64,000 nucleotides of DNA from Ceratothoa steindachneri. Its lineage: Eukaryota; Arthropoda; Malacostraca; Isopoda; Cymothoidae. This document shows, one piece after another, positions 12,317 through 25,390 of the stretch. The stretch lies in assembly GCA_963969495.1 (NCBI GenBank), contig OZ018323.1:74372920-74436919 (forward strand), written 5' to 3'. The first letter of the stretch is position 1, and each line of letters opens with the position of its first letter. The position numbers were made by a program, and so were the translations under genes. A model generated the notes under the pieces. That model was not told where the DNA came from. It made no database searches and saw only the letters and a program-made list of their open reading frames with translations.

Positions 12317-14407
12317 TACTGTGGTATAGAAATTGGATGAGTCATGATGTGGTAGTATGGCTACCAATATAGTCTAGGCTACCTGCCTCTTGTGAAATAC
12401 TAGCTTCCCTAGTTTCAGTCGAAAAAAATCGTATCCTAATTATTAATAATATTTTAGCATCTTTGTAATGAGGTTTTCAAGGCGCAAGCCTTCACTGAAC
12501 GCCTGTTAATCAACTAAAGAAACGCTTCGGAAAAAAAGGAGGACGTCTTGGATGTATGCTAGAAAGCATCATGGGATAAAGAGGAGCATATAATTATAGG
12601 CAGTTGTTCCTCATTCTAACAGCAAATAATGAGAAAGCAAGAAGATCACACAGAAAAGTATATATATGACGAGGTTTAAAATGTTATCTATAAGAAGAAG
12701 AACCTTGAATAATTCCTGAATCGAATGAACCCTAGTTCAGTCACTGAGGAATCGAGATTGCGGGAGAGAAACGGACGTGGTGGCAGAGAGCACAGGCTCC
12801 AGAGTTTGTGAAGAATGGATGCTAATCGCGAAATGGTTGTCGGTAAAGTGGAAGAAAACAGATAGGTTATGCATCTAACTAACCCATGTGTCATGAGAGA
12901 TAACTGACTAGTAAAGATGACATCCATATTTTTACAGTTTGGGGGAAAATAGCATAGAACGTTTCAAGTTTAAAATGAGAACCAATATTTTTACAACCAT
13001 CTACCAAAATTGGGTTACACTACAGTAATGCTATTTATGTGATGATTAATTGATAGGTATATTGTTCGCCAGATATTCGAAAATGATTTTAATAACAAAG
13101 GTAAAAGAAATGTTAATGAGTAATGGACGCTTTTTGATTTTGAGGCACCTAAAGACTCAAGGCCAGATATAGAGAGAAATGGTTTTCGTGTGGGGATTCA
13201 AACGCATGATTTTAATGCACTTTCTATCTACACTGCGTGTGGTCAGGACTTCTTAGGATGTTAGTGCCAGATTACCTCGGTAAAAGTATTAAACAAAGAC
13301 CTATTCATATATTAGCCGTCTTTCAATCTAAATATAGTAAATAATGAATAAAATAGAGAACACACTTAAGATCCGAACAGAGCCTAACTATTAACTTTAA
13401 GAATCATTAACTTCAAATTACAAAAAAAAAAAGATCAAAGCTAATTTAATTATTTCATTATGAGGAAGTGTTCCATTGTTGTGTCTCACATCTTCTAGGC
13501 TATTTTTGTCTATCTGTTATCTACTCAGAGCTTACGTTTTCTTTAAGGAAATTATTAAAGATTATTGCTTTACAATCTAGTAATATCTCAAATTTGCTGG
13601 TATTTAAGAAATTTAATCATGACCAACTCTTTGCAATTTCTTTTATACATTTCTCCATTGGCCCTTTCTTAAATATAACTCCTTGCTGTTTGTATATCTG
13701 TGGTTTCCAACTATGGTTACACGGGACGCAAAACCTATAGGAAGATAAAGAGAATTAATAATTTAAGAGAATTTTGTCTTCATTTGTTTATGATGCCTTC
13801 TATACATATAAGAAAAACAAGTTTCTCAAAAAATAAACGAGGTTTATTTATTATTTTAGGTATAATAAAATTAAATATATACACAATTAAAATGTTTTAA
13901 ATTCCAATTTGTACTTTCAATGAATTCGTTGATGAGGGTCAAGCGTTTTAACTACTTTAGTGAATCAAAGTTCCACATTTTTGGCAACAGGGTAATACAA
14001 GTCATGGTAGGATAGAGTTTCTTTCTATATTTAGTAATTTGAATTGCTGCTAATCCTGAATAGCTGCTTTACCACGATACTTAGTATAAATGGTAAGGAC
14101 AACATTTCAGCTTCCTGACTGATTTGTAGTATAGACACAAATTATTAACTTGGTTGCTGTGAAAATTATATTTCTAAAAATGGATTTTATTTTACTCCTG
14201 AAAATTACAACTTCCACATACAGACATTTTTGTAAATTGGATTTCTTATACAATTATCACTTTTTAAGGATTTTAGGTTTCTAGTACGAAATAGTTCAGC
14301 TCGTCTTGTTTTTTTTTTAATTGTTCATGAAATACAATGAGTAGTTTTATCAGGGTTATTTCAGATCTATTTTCCAACATATAACTTAAAGTTAGGTGCT
14401 TAATATA
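12317..14407. other. Intergenic, nothing recognised
   Basis: No protein motif or repeat family identified. Open frames at 12688-12927 (minus) and 13468-13740 (plus) have no recognisable content. Confidence 0.55.
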
Positions 14408-15525
14408 TGTCGTGGTACAACCATTCTATACCATACACTACTCATATATAATGTGGGGTCGGTTGAGTTAATCACCTACTGCAAAGCGACCTGTTGAAGG
14501 ACTGATCGCAGGGATTAACGACCGATTAGGAGATCACACTTGAGGCGTTGGGTTTCAAATCCTTAATAATCAGACAGAGTGCATAAATGGTCGGCGAGAT
14601 TTACTTGAATAGGCCGAGAGTATCGTTCAAAGTTAGTAGAAGATGAAACAACAAAAATATAATTTTGTTTACAAAGATTAAAATAAGAATAATAATAATA
14701 GGCAAAGGGGAATTGTTTAAATTGAAAGAGTCGCTTGATAATTATTATCAGAAGAGATTCTCAACTGAAATTAATTTATTAACTTAACTAGGTTAAGTTT
14801 CAGTCTTACGGGTCGATGACTTCGAGGAAGGTCCTTCTTGCGATGAGGCAAGTGGGGCATGATCCGAATGAGGCAGGTGGGGCACGATCCGAACCAACCT
14901 TCTGATGATGATAACCGAACTTCAAAGATAATGTTCGATGGGGAATGTGGGATTTCTCGTAATTTCACTGAAAGAGAAATCTTCTTTTTCTCAAACGTAA
15001 TCGATGGAGATTTTATTCAATTCGATTAAACGAAGGAAGACTGTTGCGCAAATTTAAAGGATTGCCGTTTACACAAGCTACCAATTGACTTGGGTAGAAT
15101 GATGGCTGAAGAAGTCTTGCTGTAAGACGAACGCTCACGGGACGAGACGATATGGACGGCCTTGAGGTGCGAGTTGGACTCGTCGAACTACAGAATAACC
15201 AGAGTATTTTTATGCCCGATTCTGGAGAGAAAGGAAGAGTCTGGAGAAAGAAGTCACAAGCTCTAGACATCTTAATTCGAGGCGGAGTCAATTCATCATT
15301 TAGCAGCGAGGTGCGAGACAGCGTGGCTCTTTCTCACCTTTGCACCGGGGACGGGGGAGGAAGCTTAGGACGAGTTCGCATGATTGAGAAATATTTTCCC
15401 CACGTGCTCCGGAGTCGAAAATTCGAGAATCTCGTACAGGAAATGACGTCGTCTATGGCGCGATACCATAGCACGTGGTTTCCGATAAATTGAGAGGGGG
15501 GGGGGTCAGAGGTTATTCTATTACA
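14408..15525 (-). mobile_element. Solo LTR, family B
   Basis: A GC-richer island of 1118 bp with LTR-type ends. On the minus strand it starts TGTAATAGAATAACC and ends GTACCACGACA. It is flanked by ATATA on both sides (14403-14407 and 15526-15530), matching a 5-bp target duplication, though the flank is simple sequence and could match by chance. The ends resemble those of family A (TGTGATAGAAC and CTACGACA), while the interior differs. No internal retroelement region adjoins it. Confidence 0.75.
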
Positions 15526-18240
15526 ATATAAAATATAAAAAGCTTACACTTTTCTTAGTTGATCTGTTTTATGTTTATGAAGAATTGTTATCTATTAATT
15601 ATAAATGTTTGATGAACTCACTGAAATTGATAATCCATAATTTTTAGATATATGTCTTATTGTGTTTCGAAAGTTATTGTTTAATTTTGATGTACTGAAA
15701 TGGAGGCGGGGTATAGATTCAAAACGTTCGTGCTACAAAACCAATACATTATTGTAGACATACAAAATAGAATGTCTAACTCGTAAGATTGAGTGGCTCA
15801 ACATTTTATAAGTGGTATAAATATAGATAATATCAAACGTACATAAATTGGTATGGGTGGTGAAAATACACAACACGAACTCTCAAGTCACCTTTCTAAT
15901 TATACTCTTTGAGTCTTTGTAACAGATGAGAAAACAACACTTTGATACAGAATCTTACGCTCCTACAGTTAGTTAGTTAAAGATATTCTTTGCATTAGGT
16001 GCTCAATTTTTAGGATAATAATGAAAATGAAGTCCTAGTCATCAAAGACTGATATTCTCATCATTACAATAGAGGTAAAAGTTTTCCTTTACAAGACTCA
16101 TGAAGCAAATATAGCAAAATTTGCCTGCAACTAAAGCAAGTAAATGAATCTATAAACTAAAATTCTTCACTACATCTAGTTCAAAATAACTGCAGGAAAA
16201 TGCACGTTTTTCCTGATAAGATTGTTTGAAAAAAGTATTATGTAGCGACCAAATCAAATAAAAATCTATTTATTCATAGTTCCGGATAGATGGCGAAGAC
16301 TTCTCGCCAAAGAAACACTAGCGGTAGGAAACGGCGGAGAATAAATAATGGCATTGGGCAATCGGGTGCTAATGATATAAGTGAGAAAATAAAAATATTT
16401 TGCTATTATAAAATAAAAATTCTATCATCAACAAGAAAACTGAACTTAGATAGACTGTGTTACTTTTTGTAAGATAACAAAAAAAAAACCGGCCCCTATT
16501 GTGAATCCAAAATTTAAAGTTTTCTTACTGTTTTGAAATAATCTTCACAATATATAACCCGAACCGAATTAAATATGTATATATATTTGGAATTTCAATT
16601 ACGCCTTCACCAGAGGATTCTAAGGAATAAGAATGAGATATAGGTATACATTAAGGAGGAATGGAGCAAAATTGTAGTGAAGACTACTGAAAGTTAATAC
16701 AAATTAGCACCATCACTTGATAGCAGCATATTTGGACTAGCAAATGAAAATAATTTATAGAGGAGAGTGACCGAACAATTGCATCATATTGAATTTAGGT
16801 GGATAAATATTATTAGTCATAAAACATTGTTATTGGAGAAGGCAATCAAAATCTGAAGATCTAGAGCAAATTCGCCGAATTCTCGGTTCCAGTTATATGC
16901 TGGAAAGAGGAATTGCTGTAGGAGCGTCATAGAGGAATGTTAAAATCTGTAATATATTTAAGTTAGTTCTAAATAGAAAATACCTAACGATAAAATCACT
17001 ACAAGAAAGATCAGAAAAGAGGTTAGAGAAGATATTTGCAACGTATGGTTAGGAAAATGACAGTAACGTTGCGGATCTCGAGGAGCTTTAAATGTGACTC
17101 TTTATGCGATACACAGCGGAAAATCACACAACTCCTATGAATTCCATGGATCCTAAAGATGATCGTCTTTACTTTCTAACTATAATTAAATTAATCTTTA
17201 GATACCACATAGTCATTCACTCCAGAAACCATTAAAAGTATTCAGTAATATTTTAGTTTACTCCATTGGCAAAAAATACCCAAAACAAATTTTCTCATTC
17301 TAAAATAAATCGTCAATGCAAAATATAGTCAAAGTCTAAACAAAGATAAAAATATTCATCATGATATTTACTCTAATAATATTCAAAAATATAAATTGTA
17401 ACATTAAACACTGGTTTTTATGTAAGTCTCTCAAAAACATGGAGCGAATATTATAATATAAAGACAAAGAGATGAAGGAAAAATATCACATTTAAATTAT
17501 GGGACTAAAAGGAAATTCCGATGCAAACCCTAGCATTTTCTTAAGGTAATATTCGTTTTATTTTGTTTATATTTTTGAAATTTATAAAAAATACGATGCT
17601 TTCACATTTAGTTTAGGTAATATATTTTGAATGAATTAATGGTAGATGTTCCAAACACATACCATGATGAACTTTCTAGTCACGGTCGCAGTTTCTAAAA
17701 ATCTTTTTCGCCACATTTTGTAGATTTGGTTCTCTTTTAATTTGATGCATTTGCCTGCACTCATGTCTCTTTTTAAATGATTACATCAGATGTTTTTCAT
17801 AAATATCAATGTCTCTCTCAGTTCGCCACCAATTCTTTAAAATGTAATGATAATAACCTCTTCCAGTTTCATTCATTGCATCTAGGTAATATTTGCATTC
17901 GTCGGAATCATCTTGGGTTCTTTACTCTCAACCCTTGGCTAATATATTTTTCGACAAAATATTGTCTCGCAATTATAAGTCCATATTGAGAAACCAGGAT
18001 CAATGTACATCCCCAAATTCGGCTTGTTTCTTGTATTATTTTATGATAATTACTTAATGCACTATAGAGTTTTGCATAGGGATTTTCTGACCATCGAGGT
18101 TTATAAAATAACAGAGTAAATTGTGCGTTCCGAAATAAAGTAATGAACATTGTTGAAATTCTTATATTGTGACACAAAAGTATCTTTACTTGCTTATTAT
18201 TATTATTTTTAATTTGAATTCAGATTCAGGAGAGAGGCGC
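15526..18240. other. Intergenic, nothing recognised
   Basis: Long AT-rich stretch. A 60-codon frame at 16290-16472 (plus) opens with a basic Ser/Arg-rich run (AKTSRQRNTSGRKRRR) but has no family match I recognise. Otherwise nothing. Confidence 0.55.
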
Positions 18241-18339
18241 ACTTTCCATATCAGATAATATATTTATAATGAGTAAACTTTTAACCGCGCGTGCGCAGTT
18301 TACGGTCACGCGTGACTGATCATTAATTATGAGTGAACA

Positions 18340-18660
18340 AAGTTGTGGCCGCAGAAACAGATCGAACGTCTTAGCTATAACTCTATATTTCAAGGACGGG
18401 ATTTAAAAAAAAAAATCTTGGCTTGGATATCCTTTGGTAGTGGTGGGAGAGGGGAAAGAAAGGGGGCGAGAGAGGGGAGAGAGATTGGGAAGATGGGGAA
18501 AAATGGAAGAGTATGGGAAGAGAGAGCGGGGAGATCATTTTTCTCTTGGTTTGGATGTTCTTTTTTACGGTGGGGAGAGGACTGGGGGAAGGGGGAGAGG
18601 GAAGAGGGAGAAGGAATAGGTGGAGAAAACGGGATTATTTTATTCCTTTAAATTGACAAA
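18340..18660 (+). repeat. Purine-rich (G/A) tract with CpG-bearing leader
   Basis: From about 18430 to 18640 the plus strand is strongly purine-biased, with many GGGG and GAGAG runs. It is preceded at 18285-18320 by a CpG-rich segment (CGCGCGTGCGCAG). It is followed by a short GACA repeat (18661-18673). The composition differs sharply from both flanks, which suggests a short inserted element, but I cannot name it. The overlapping open frames are Gly/Arg/Glu translations of the tract. Confidence 0.5.
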
Positions 18661-18777
18661 CACAGACAGACAGACTTCATTTTTATATAAAGCAGAAATA
18701 CCCGTCATGGACTGGATTGAAAAATACTTCCAAAATTATAATATGAATATTGAAAGTTATTTACTTTGATTGTATTG

Positions 18778-18779
<2 letters not shown>

Positions 18780-18846
<67 letters not shown>
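18780..18846. repeat. (TA)n microsatellite
   Basis: Continuous TA array that ends about 18 bp before a long inverted repeat. Confidence 0.95.
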
Positions 18847-18849
<3 letters not shown>

Positions 18850-18863
18850 AAATCGATGTTAAC

Positions 18864-19060
18864 TTTAGGGCTAAGAGTTAATTCACAGTCACAACAGAGA
18901 CACGTGGTGAGGTAGGCAATGCTAAGGAGATTACACTAATAAAGAGTGAAATAACTTCATAATGCAGCCTGTTGTCACTCTTTATTAGTGTAATATCATT
19001 TGCATTGCCACCCCCACCACGTATCTCTGAGGGGACTGTGAATTAACTCTTGGCCCTAAA
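18864..19060. repeat. Long inverted repeat, 86-nt arms, 25-nt loop
   Basis: The left arm (18864-18949) is closely complementary to the right arm (18975-19060). Examples are AGAGTTAATTCACAGTC on the left against GACTGTGAATTAACTCT on the right, and ATTACACTAATAAAGAGTGA against TCACTCTTTATTAGTGTAAT. Mismatches are few. The structure could form a cruciform or an RNA hairpin. It lies between a (TA)n array and a Penelope-like element, so it may be a foldback MITE or part of the Penelope-like element's terminal repeat. Confidence 0.9.
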
Positions 19061-19419
19061 TGTTTTCGCTCTAATGATAATCCTTTAAAATGTTTATTTT
19101 TTTCACCCACCATATTCCATTCATATACACAGCGTTGTAGTGTGTATATCGTTAAAGGGATGCATATGTTTGTTATTAGTTGCCTATTGTTCTTTTTCCT
19201 GGTATTTTTCTGACTTATTTTTTTTCCATTGGATTGTACTATGTGATGGGCGTTCCCTTCTTATCTTTCTACCATATATAAGGTTGTATTCTCTATTTTC
19301 ATGCTATTCCTTGAAAATAAACTTGTAAATACAGTTCGAAAGGGCTTGGATTTATTATTCATTTTTCTGTTGGTTATTTTCATATATATATATAATATGT
19401 GGATATGAGAAACTCACAG

Positions 19420-20640
19420 AGTAGCGCGTGAGTAGACCAATAAATGCACAAATATCCCACAGGAAAATGAAAGTCGGATTCCATGTACTTTCGAACTTGT
19501 TCAGTATATTTTCAAGGAAAAACGAATTACTTTACAAAGGTGGTATACATAAGAGACTACGAAGTGGTGCCCCGCCCATGTACAGCAAAAGGAAACAAAG
19601 TAGAAAAATATTATCAGAAAGGAGATTAAATACCTTTGAAGGTTTTGGACTTTTGAAAGTTTAGCTATGGAAAATTGTTTATCTCCTCACCTCTCTAATC
19701 TATATATGGACTTATCGATTTTCCTCATGTTTGGTTCCGATATATAAAAGATATTATTTGTTTGTGGCCGACTTCTAAGGATGTCAATGGTTTTCTTACT
19801 AAACTAAATTCTTTGGTTCTCTCTATTAAATTTACCCTTAACTGGAACAAAATGGTGTCCTCCCGTTTAGAGATCTATTTATTTACAGGACTCCTTCTGG
19901 ATTTAAATTTTCCGTCTATCGGAAGCCAAACAACGCCGATTTTTATATTAATTTTTACTACGGTCATGATGATAAAGTCAAGCGGTCTGTATTTTTTTTA
20001 ATGTTTCTCCGGGGGTTGTGGGTCGCCAGCTCGGAATTCCTGGATCTTAAGATTCCTAATATTTTGAAAATATGTAACAATCTTTGCTACCCTCAAAGAT
20101 TTCTTGCCGCGTGCCTAGATTTAGCAAAAAAAAAATCGTTTTACACTACTGAAATCCCTCTCGCAAATAATTTTAAGAACTCCATTGTTTTACCGTTTTC
20201 TGAGTCTTTTTCCTTGCTTCCTCGCCTCTTGAAATGTTTAATCTTTCAGTCATATTTAAGTATCAGTCTACTATGTACAAAAGGTTGATTCAAAATAATA
20301 AAAAATTATAGGGAGTGTTTATTCTGTCGATTTTGCTATTTGCCCTAAGCGATACTTTGGGCAAACCAGAAAATCATTAAATGTACGTTTGACCTAATAT
20401 AAATACAATATTAGTGGGGGTAAAAATAATAGCGCTTTCTTTGTTCATTTATCAGAAAATACTCACCCGAGGAATTGGAATTCGGCTAAATTAACTTACA
20501 AATCTGCTGAGTAAGTTAAAAGAAATATTTTCGAATGCTCATGTATTAATTCCTCGCCTAATTACAATATATCACTTTCCCCTCTAATTAAAAGGCATAT
20601 TAGTAGCGAAATTGTGCATTTTAAATCTTAGCACTTTGAT
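19420..20640 (+). pseudogene. Penelope-like element: RT C-terminal half + GIY-YIG
   Basis: Penelope-like retroelements encode an RT joined to a GIY-YIG endonuclease. Here 19666-19712 reads ENCLSPHLSNLYMD, the Penelope RT motif before the active site. At 19741-19765 it reads YIKDII, where YxDD is expected, so a catalytic aspartate is altered. At 19870-19985 it reads FKFSVYRKPNNADFYINF, a typical Penelope block. The endonuclease motif is at 20311-20385: SVYSVDFAICPKRYFGQT, then SLNVRL. The coding ends near 20630 with EIVHFKS. Several frameshifts and stops are present. The N-terminal part of RT is missing or unrecognisable before 19600. The length is well under the roughly 700-800 residues usual for the family. 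Confidence 0.75.
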
Positions 20641-20984
20641 TTACTATTTTTTTTTATATTTCTTTGTTTAATTCAATTTATTTATAATTGCAAGTGTGAG
20701 TACTCATAGCTGTGTGACCTATATGACTACATTATTTTCTCACAATTGGAACTTCCAGGAGAGATCTTATCTGTATGTCTTTATCCTTCGTATCCAGTAT
20801 TTAATCCTGTTTCTGATAATATTTTTCTATTTTGTGACCTTTCATTGTACATGGGCGGGGCACCGCTTTGTAGTTTTTATATATACCACCTTTGTAAAGT
20901 AATTTGTTATTCTTTGAGAATGAACTGAACAAATTCAAAAGTACTTGTAATCCGCCTTTCATTTTCCTGGGGGATTTTTGTGCA

Positions 20985-22011
<1,027 letters not shown>

Positions 22012-22280
22012 TTAAATTTACATGGTATAGTTTTGCATTTTGTTTACAAATCAACTTTAAAAGTCTACGGAGAATTTACACGAATGTATAAAATTTTGCA
22101 TTATCATAATTTTCAATATGTTTTAGTCATGTTGCTAAAAATAAATAAAATATCAATGGTGTAGTTTTGATTGTTTTTTTACAAATTAACTTTAAATATC
22201 TAAGAAAGCTCTCCACGAATGTAAACAATTTGCATTATCTTAATTTTCACTATGTTGTACTCATGTTGCTAAAGAAATAA
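22012..22280 (+). repeat. Local tandem duplication, two units of about 130 bp
   Basis: 22012-22138 and 22148-22280 share the order of blocks ATGGT.TAGTTTTG, TTTACAAAT.AACTTTAAA, ACGAATGTA, TTGCATTATC and CATGTTGCTAAA. The units have diverged by substitutions and small indels, so the duplication is not recent. Confidence 0.8.
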
Positions 22281-22589
22281 TTATCCTATAAAAATGGGGA
22301 TAAAATTTGCAATAAAATGAAATACAAAACAAAAAATTGTGAATTTTGAACAAATTCAAAAAGTGACTAATAAACAAATGTGCTATCCCCTAAATTAATT
22401 ATGAGTCAATAATCTTAATTTCACTAATGTCGTTACAACTATAATGAAATTGAATGTTCACATTGCTGAATTAAAGTAAGCAAATTTAAATTTTTATGTA
22501 AAATCTACGTTCATTATATTTTTTATGTAATTAATTAACACAATTTATATTCATTTCCATTTTATATTTCACTTAAATGTCCAATTGTG

Positions 22590-23322
22590 TAGACCATTTT
22601 TCAAATTCTCCCTCATTTCGGCGCCACTTTATAGATATGGTTTTAATAAGACTAACTCTCGAAAGGAAACCCCCCGATAACTAGCGCTGTGCCTTTTAAA
22701 TATCTCTCAAGTAATATTAGATTTCAAGCTGAAAATGTTAGAATGAACGAGAAAAAATAATTTGAAACTAATGTTCTATTTAGAGTACCATCTGACGATG
22801 GCTTGAGCTATGTTTACTTTTCAAGAATTTGAAGACTCATCCTTACACTTGGAATTTTGAGACACTGATGACGTAAAATCTCCATTTGTTCAATTCTTCC
22901 TAGAAACCACAGATATTATATACGCAAGTTTAATTAAGTAGATAATAAAAATATGAAATGAATAAGAATAACGCTGGTATATTGGGTGAACATAGGTACC
23001 TGAATATTTTCTTTTCCCTCCATCACATTTCTATAGGAATGCACTCTGCACCGAATTGAAACGTTCGGCAAACGAGAGCTCCCATACTCCCGCAGTTCAA
23101 GAAGGCCAAATTAGCAGCTTATACTCATATATCTCATAGTTCTTTAATGGTGGCCGAAAAAAAACACCTAGCATATTTAATTTTTACTGTTGAGGTGAAT
23201 GAAGCAGAGAAATTTTCCCATTTTAAATTGACGCACATATTTTGGGGCTACGTACTGTGTTGTAGCTGTTCTTTGTTCTTGCAAGTTTAATGGTTATTTT
23301 AACTTGTCAATTTACAATTTCT
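22590..23322 (+). repeat. Dispersed noncoding repeat C, copy 2
   Basis: Second copy of the repeat at 4690-5462, same orientation, diverged. It shares the segment AAATTAGCAGCTTATAC and the right end AACTTGTCAATTTAC. Immediately to its right lies a gag fragment on the minus strand, so repeat C either interrupted that gag gene or belongs to the same retroelement. Confidence 0.65.
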
Positions 23323-23490
23323 GCTTCCCTCTGTGCTTTTCTTGCTTTTTCTTCTGCTTCTCTCTGTGCTTTTCTTTCCGCACGTTCATTACGTTCCTCC
23401 TCCTGGACGTAAGCGATTAAATCTTTCCCAGATAAGCTTAGGATCTGCCCTTGTTTATGAAAACGATCGAATTAGGACATCTCGGATATG
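23323..23490 (-). pseudogene. Gmr1-like gag N-terminal fragment (third copy)
   Basis: On the minus strand the frame reads FHKQGQILSLSGKDLIAYV followed by an Arg/Glu-rich coiled coil (QEEERNERAERKAQ...). This parallels the gag start of the element at 36585 (FKVQGESLGLSGKEIIEYV, then EEQKTEREK) and of the element at 50917. The fragment ends abruptly at 23323 where repeat C starts. Upstream codons are interrupted by stops. It is a relic of a related but different element. Confidence 0.65.
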
Positions 23491-23951
23491 CTACTTTAGA
23501 CTTTGCACAACGAAAAAGCTGCCAGAGCTATTGAAGCTTTACCCCAAAACAAATATAAATTCTACTAAAAATATTATTAAAATTTCTAGCAAAGATCTGG
23601 CAAACTCACACAAATAAATAAATAAATAAATAAATAGCAAGTAAATCTGTCTCACGACACACACAAAAAAGACGGTTAGTATTACCGCTTAGCTAGTATC
23701 CTCTTTTAAGGAACTATAAAAACTGTGGACATACCAGACAAGAATGGGCTTACAAATTTGTTGTTACCAGTTATAAAAGAAAAATTGTCCCAAAATATTG
23801 TTGTTCGAATATTCTTGGTAATGCAGCTGTTATCAATTGAACTTAGTGCTTCATAAATGAGGTGGGAAAGACCCCAAAACCTGACGCCAAATATCTTTAG
23901 ATCGAAGAAAGGATGGGATGACTACCCTACGCCTGACACCAAATATCTTTA
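23491..23951. other. Spacer with a 53-bp-period direct repeat
   Basis: A 16-base phrase CCAAATATCTTTA..TCGA occurs near 23885 and again near 23938, just before the probable LTR. A short (AAATA)n run lies at 23613-23636. Nothing coding was recognised. Confidence 0.5.
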
Positions 23952-25077
23952 TGTCGAGGTATGGCCAAGTGTACGTGGATATGCGCACGCATGCTCTAAG
24001 GTAGGCCAAGCAAGGCGATAACTGTTATTGTTTCTAAGAATGCGATTTAACTGGATAGCGGCAGCTGCGTAACGAAGGAATATAATAAACACAATGACAA
24101 AGATAGACTTTCAATACACACGTAATAAATAGGGACAACAATAATTATGTATATAAATAGTACATAAATGAGACGGAGTTAAGTTCCGAATAGTAATTAG
24201 ATAACCATGGTTAGGGAATGGTTATAATGGGAGATTGAGGGTTATGACTTCTCCACACTAGGCGTGAGCTAGTTAATGGGCCTATTGTCGTAAGAGTTAA
24301 ACAATGCGGGCCTCCTGTCATCAGGGGATCATCGAATCAAGTTCAAATAGGGGAAAGGAGATGACTTCTCCACAATCGGCTTGAGTGAGCTAAGGGGCCT
24401 CATGTCGTAAGAGGTCACCAGATGCAGGCCACATGACCTCAGGAGGTCAACGAACGAACTTAAAACACGGCTTGAAGGAGCTAAGGGGCCTCTTGTCGTA
24501 AGAGGTCACCAGATGAACTTCGGAGGACGGCTTCTCCAATCCTTGATCCGAAGGTGGATGAGAAAGGCTGACGTTCCCTCACGAGACTTCACCCAGAGCC
24601 CGTCATTCATACTTCTTGGGAAATAGATCGTTGAATTGCACTCCTTTCGGGGAAGTCGCGGCTAACCAAAACGGTCCATCAGCCTGGAGTGGGTGCATAT
24701 ATACCCCGAGCTAATCCAAACAGAGAGGGAGAGATTGAAACCTTCAAAACCTTCGTTATCGGGCGTGATGAATCGAGGGCCTCATACAAGGAAATGTCAA
24801 CGGCTGGGATCAGCAGCCAGACGGGCGACAGCGGCGGGGGCCATAAACGCGGTTCACGGCGTAGATACAAAGCAATATCCCGACCCGAGGGTGGGGGGAG
24901 GTTGAGACGACCAGGAGGAAGTTCGGTGTGAATTTCACGGGAACCTGTGCGGCGGGTCAAAAGAGGGACAGGTCGGAAAGTCGGGGGGGGGGAGGACATG
25001 ACTCGCTTTCTCTCAAGAAATACTGTCTCAGGAGGTGATGGGGAGGGGAAATAATTTTATTCAAAGGAGATTCCTTC

Positions 25078-25080
<3 letters not shown>
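23952..25080 (-). mobile_element. Probable solo LTR, family C
   Basis: GC-rich island with LTR-like ends. On the minus strand it starts TGTGAAGGAATCTCC (25080) and ends GGCCATACCTCGACA (23952), close to the ends of families B and E. The 5-bp flanks do not match (CTTTA on the left, ATATA on the right). The right flank is now a (TA)n array that may have replaced the original duplication. The length, 1129 bp, is similar to the other LTRs. Internal tandem repeats are present. Confidence 0.55.
24226..24545 (+). repeat. Tandem repeat of about 120 bp, 2.5 units
   Basis: The order TGACTTCTCCACA, GAGCTA..GGGCCT, GTCGTAAGAG and GATGCAGGCC recurs from about 24247, 24362 and (partial) 24472. It lies inside the probable family C LTR, just as family A has its own internal tandem repeat. 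Confidence 0.75.

Positions 25081-25136
<56 letters not shown>
25081..25136. repeat. (TA)n microsatellite
   Basis: TA array directly abutting the right end of the probable family C LTR. Confidence 0.95.
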
Positions 25137-25140
<4 letters not shown>

Positions 25141-25390
25141 ACAGATCCAGGACAAATTGGTACAGTTAATGTAGTGGCATTATTAAGCAATTGCTCTACT
25201 TCAGGTCCAGCGGGACGGTAAAGCGGCCAACATAAGGGGGAAAATTTGAAACAAGTTATGTGGACTGGTCGATTAGCTATAGTATAAAAGTAGTCTTCCA
25301 GTTCGAGGAGAAATGATGTCCCGCTGTTCATGAAGTAGTTAAGTTGTCTAATAATGACACTACATTAACCATATATATAATATATATATA

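Noticed and set aside
18343..18651. 102-codon Gly/Arg/Glu-rich ORF
   Set aside because: Explained by the purine-rich tract; two frames overlap with the same composition.
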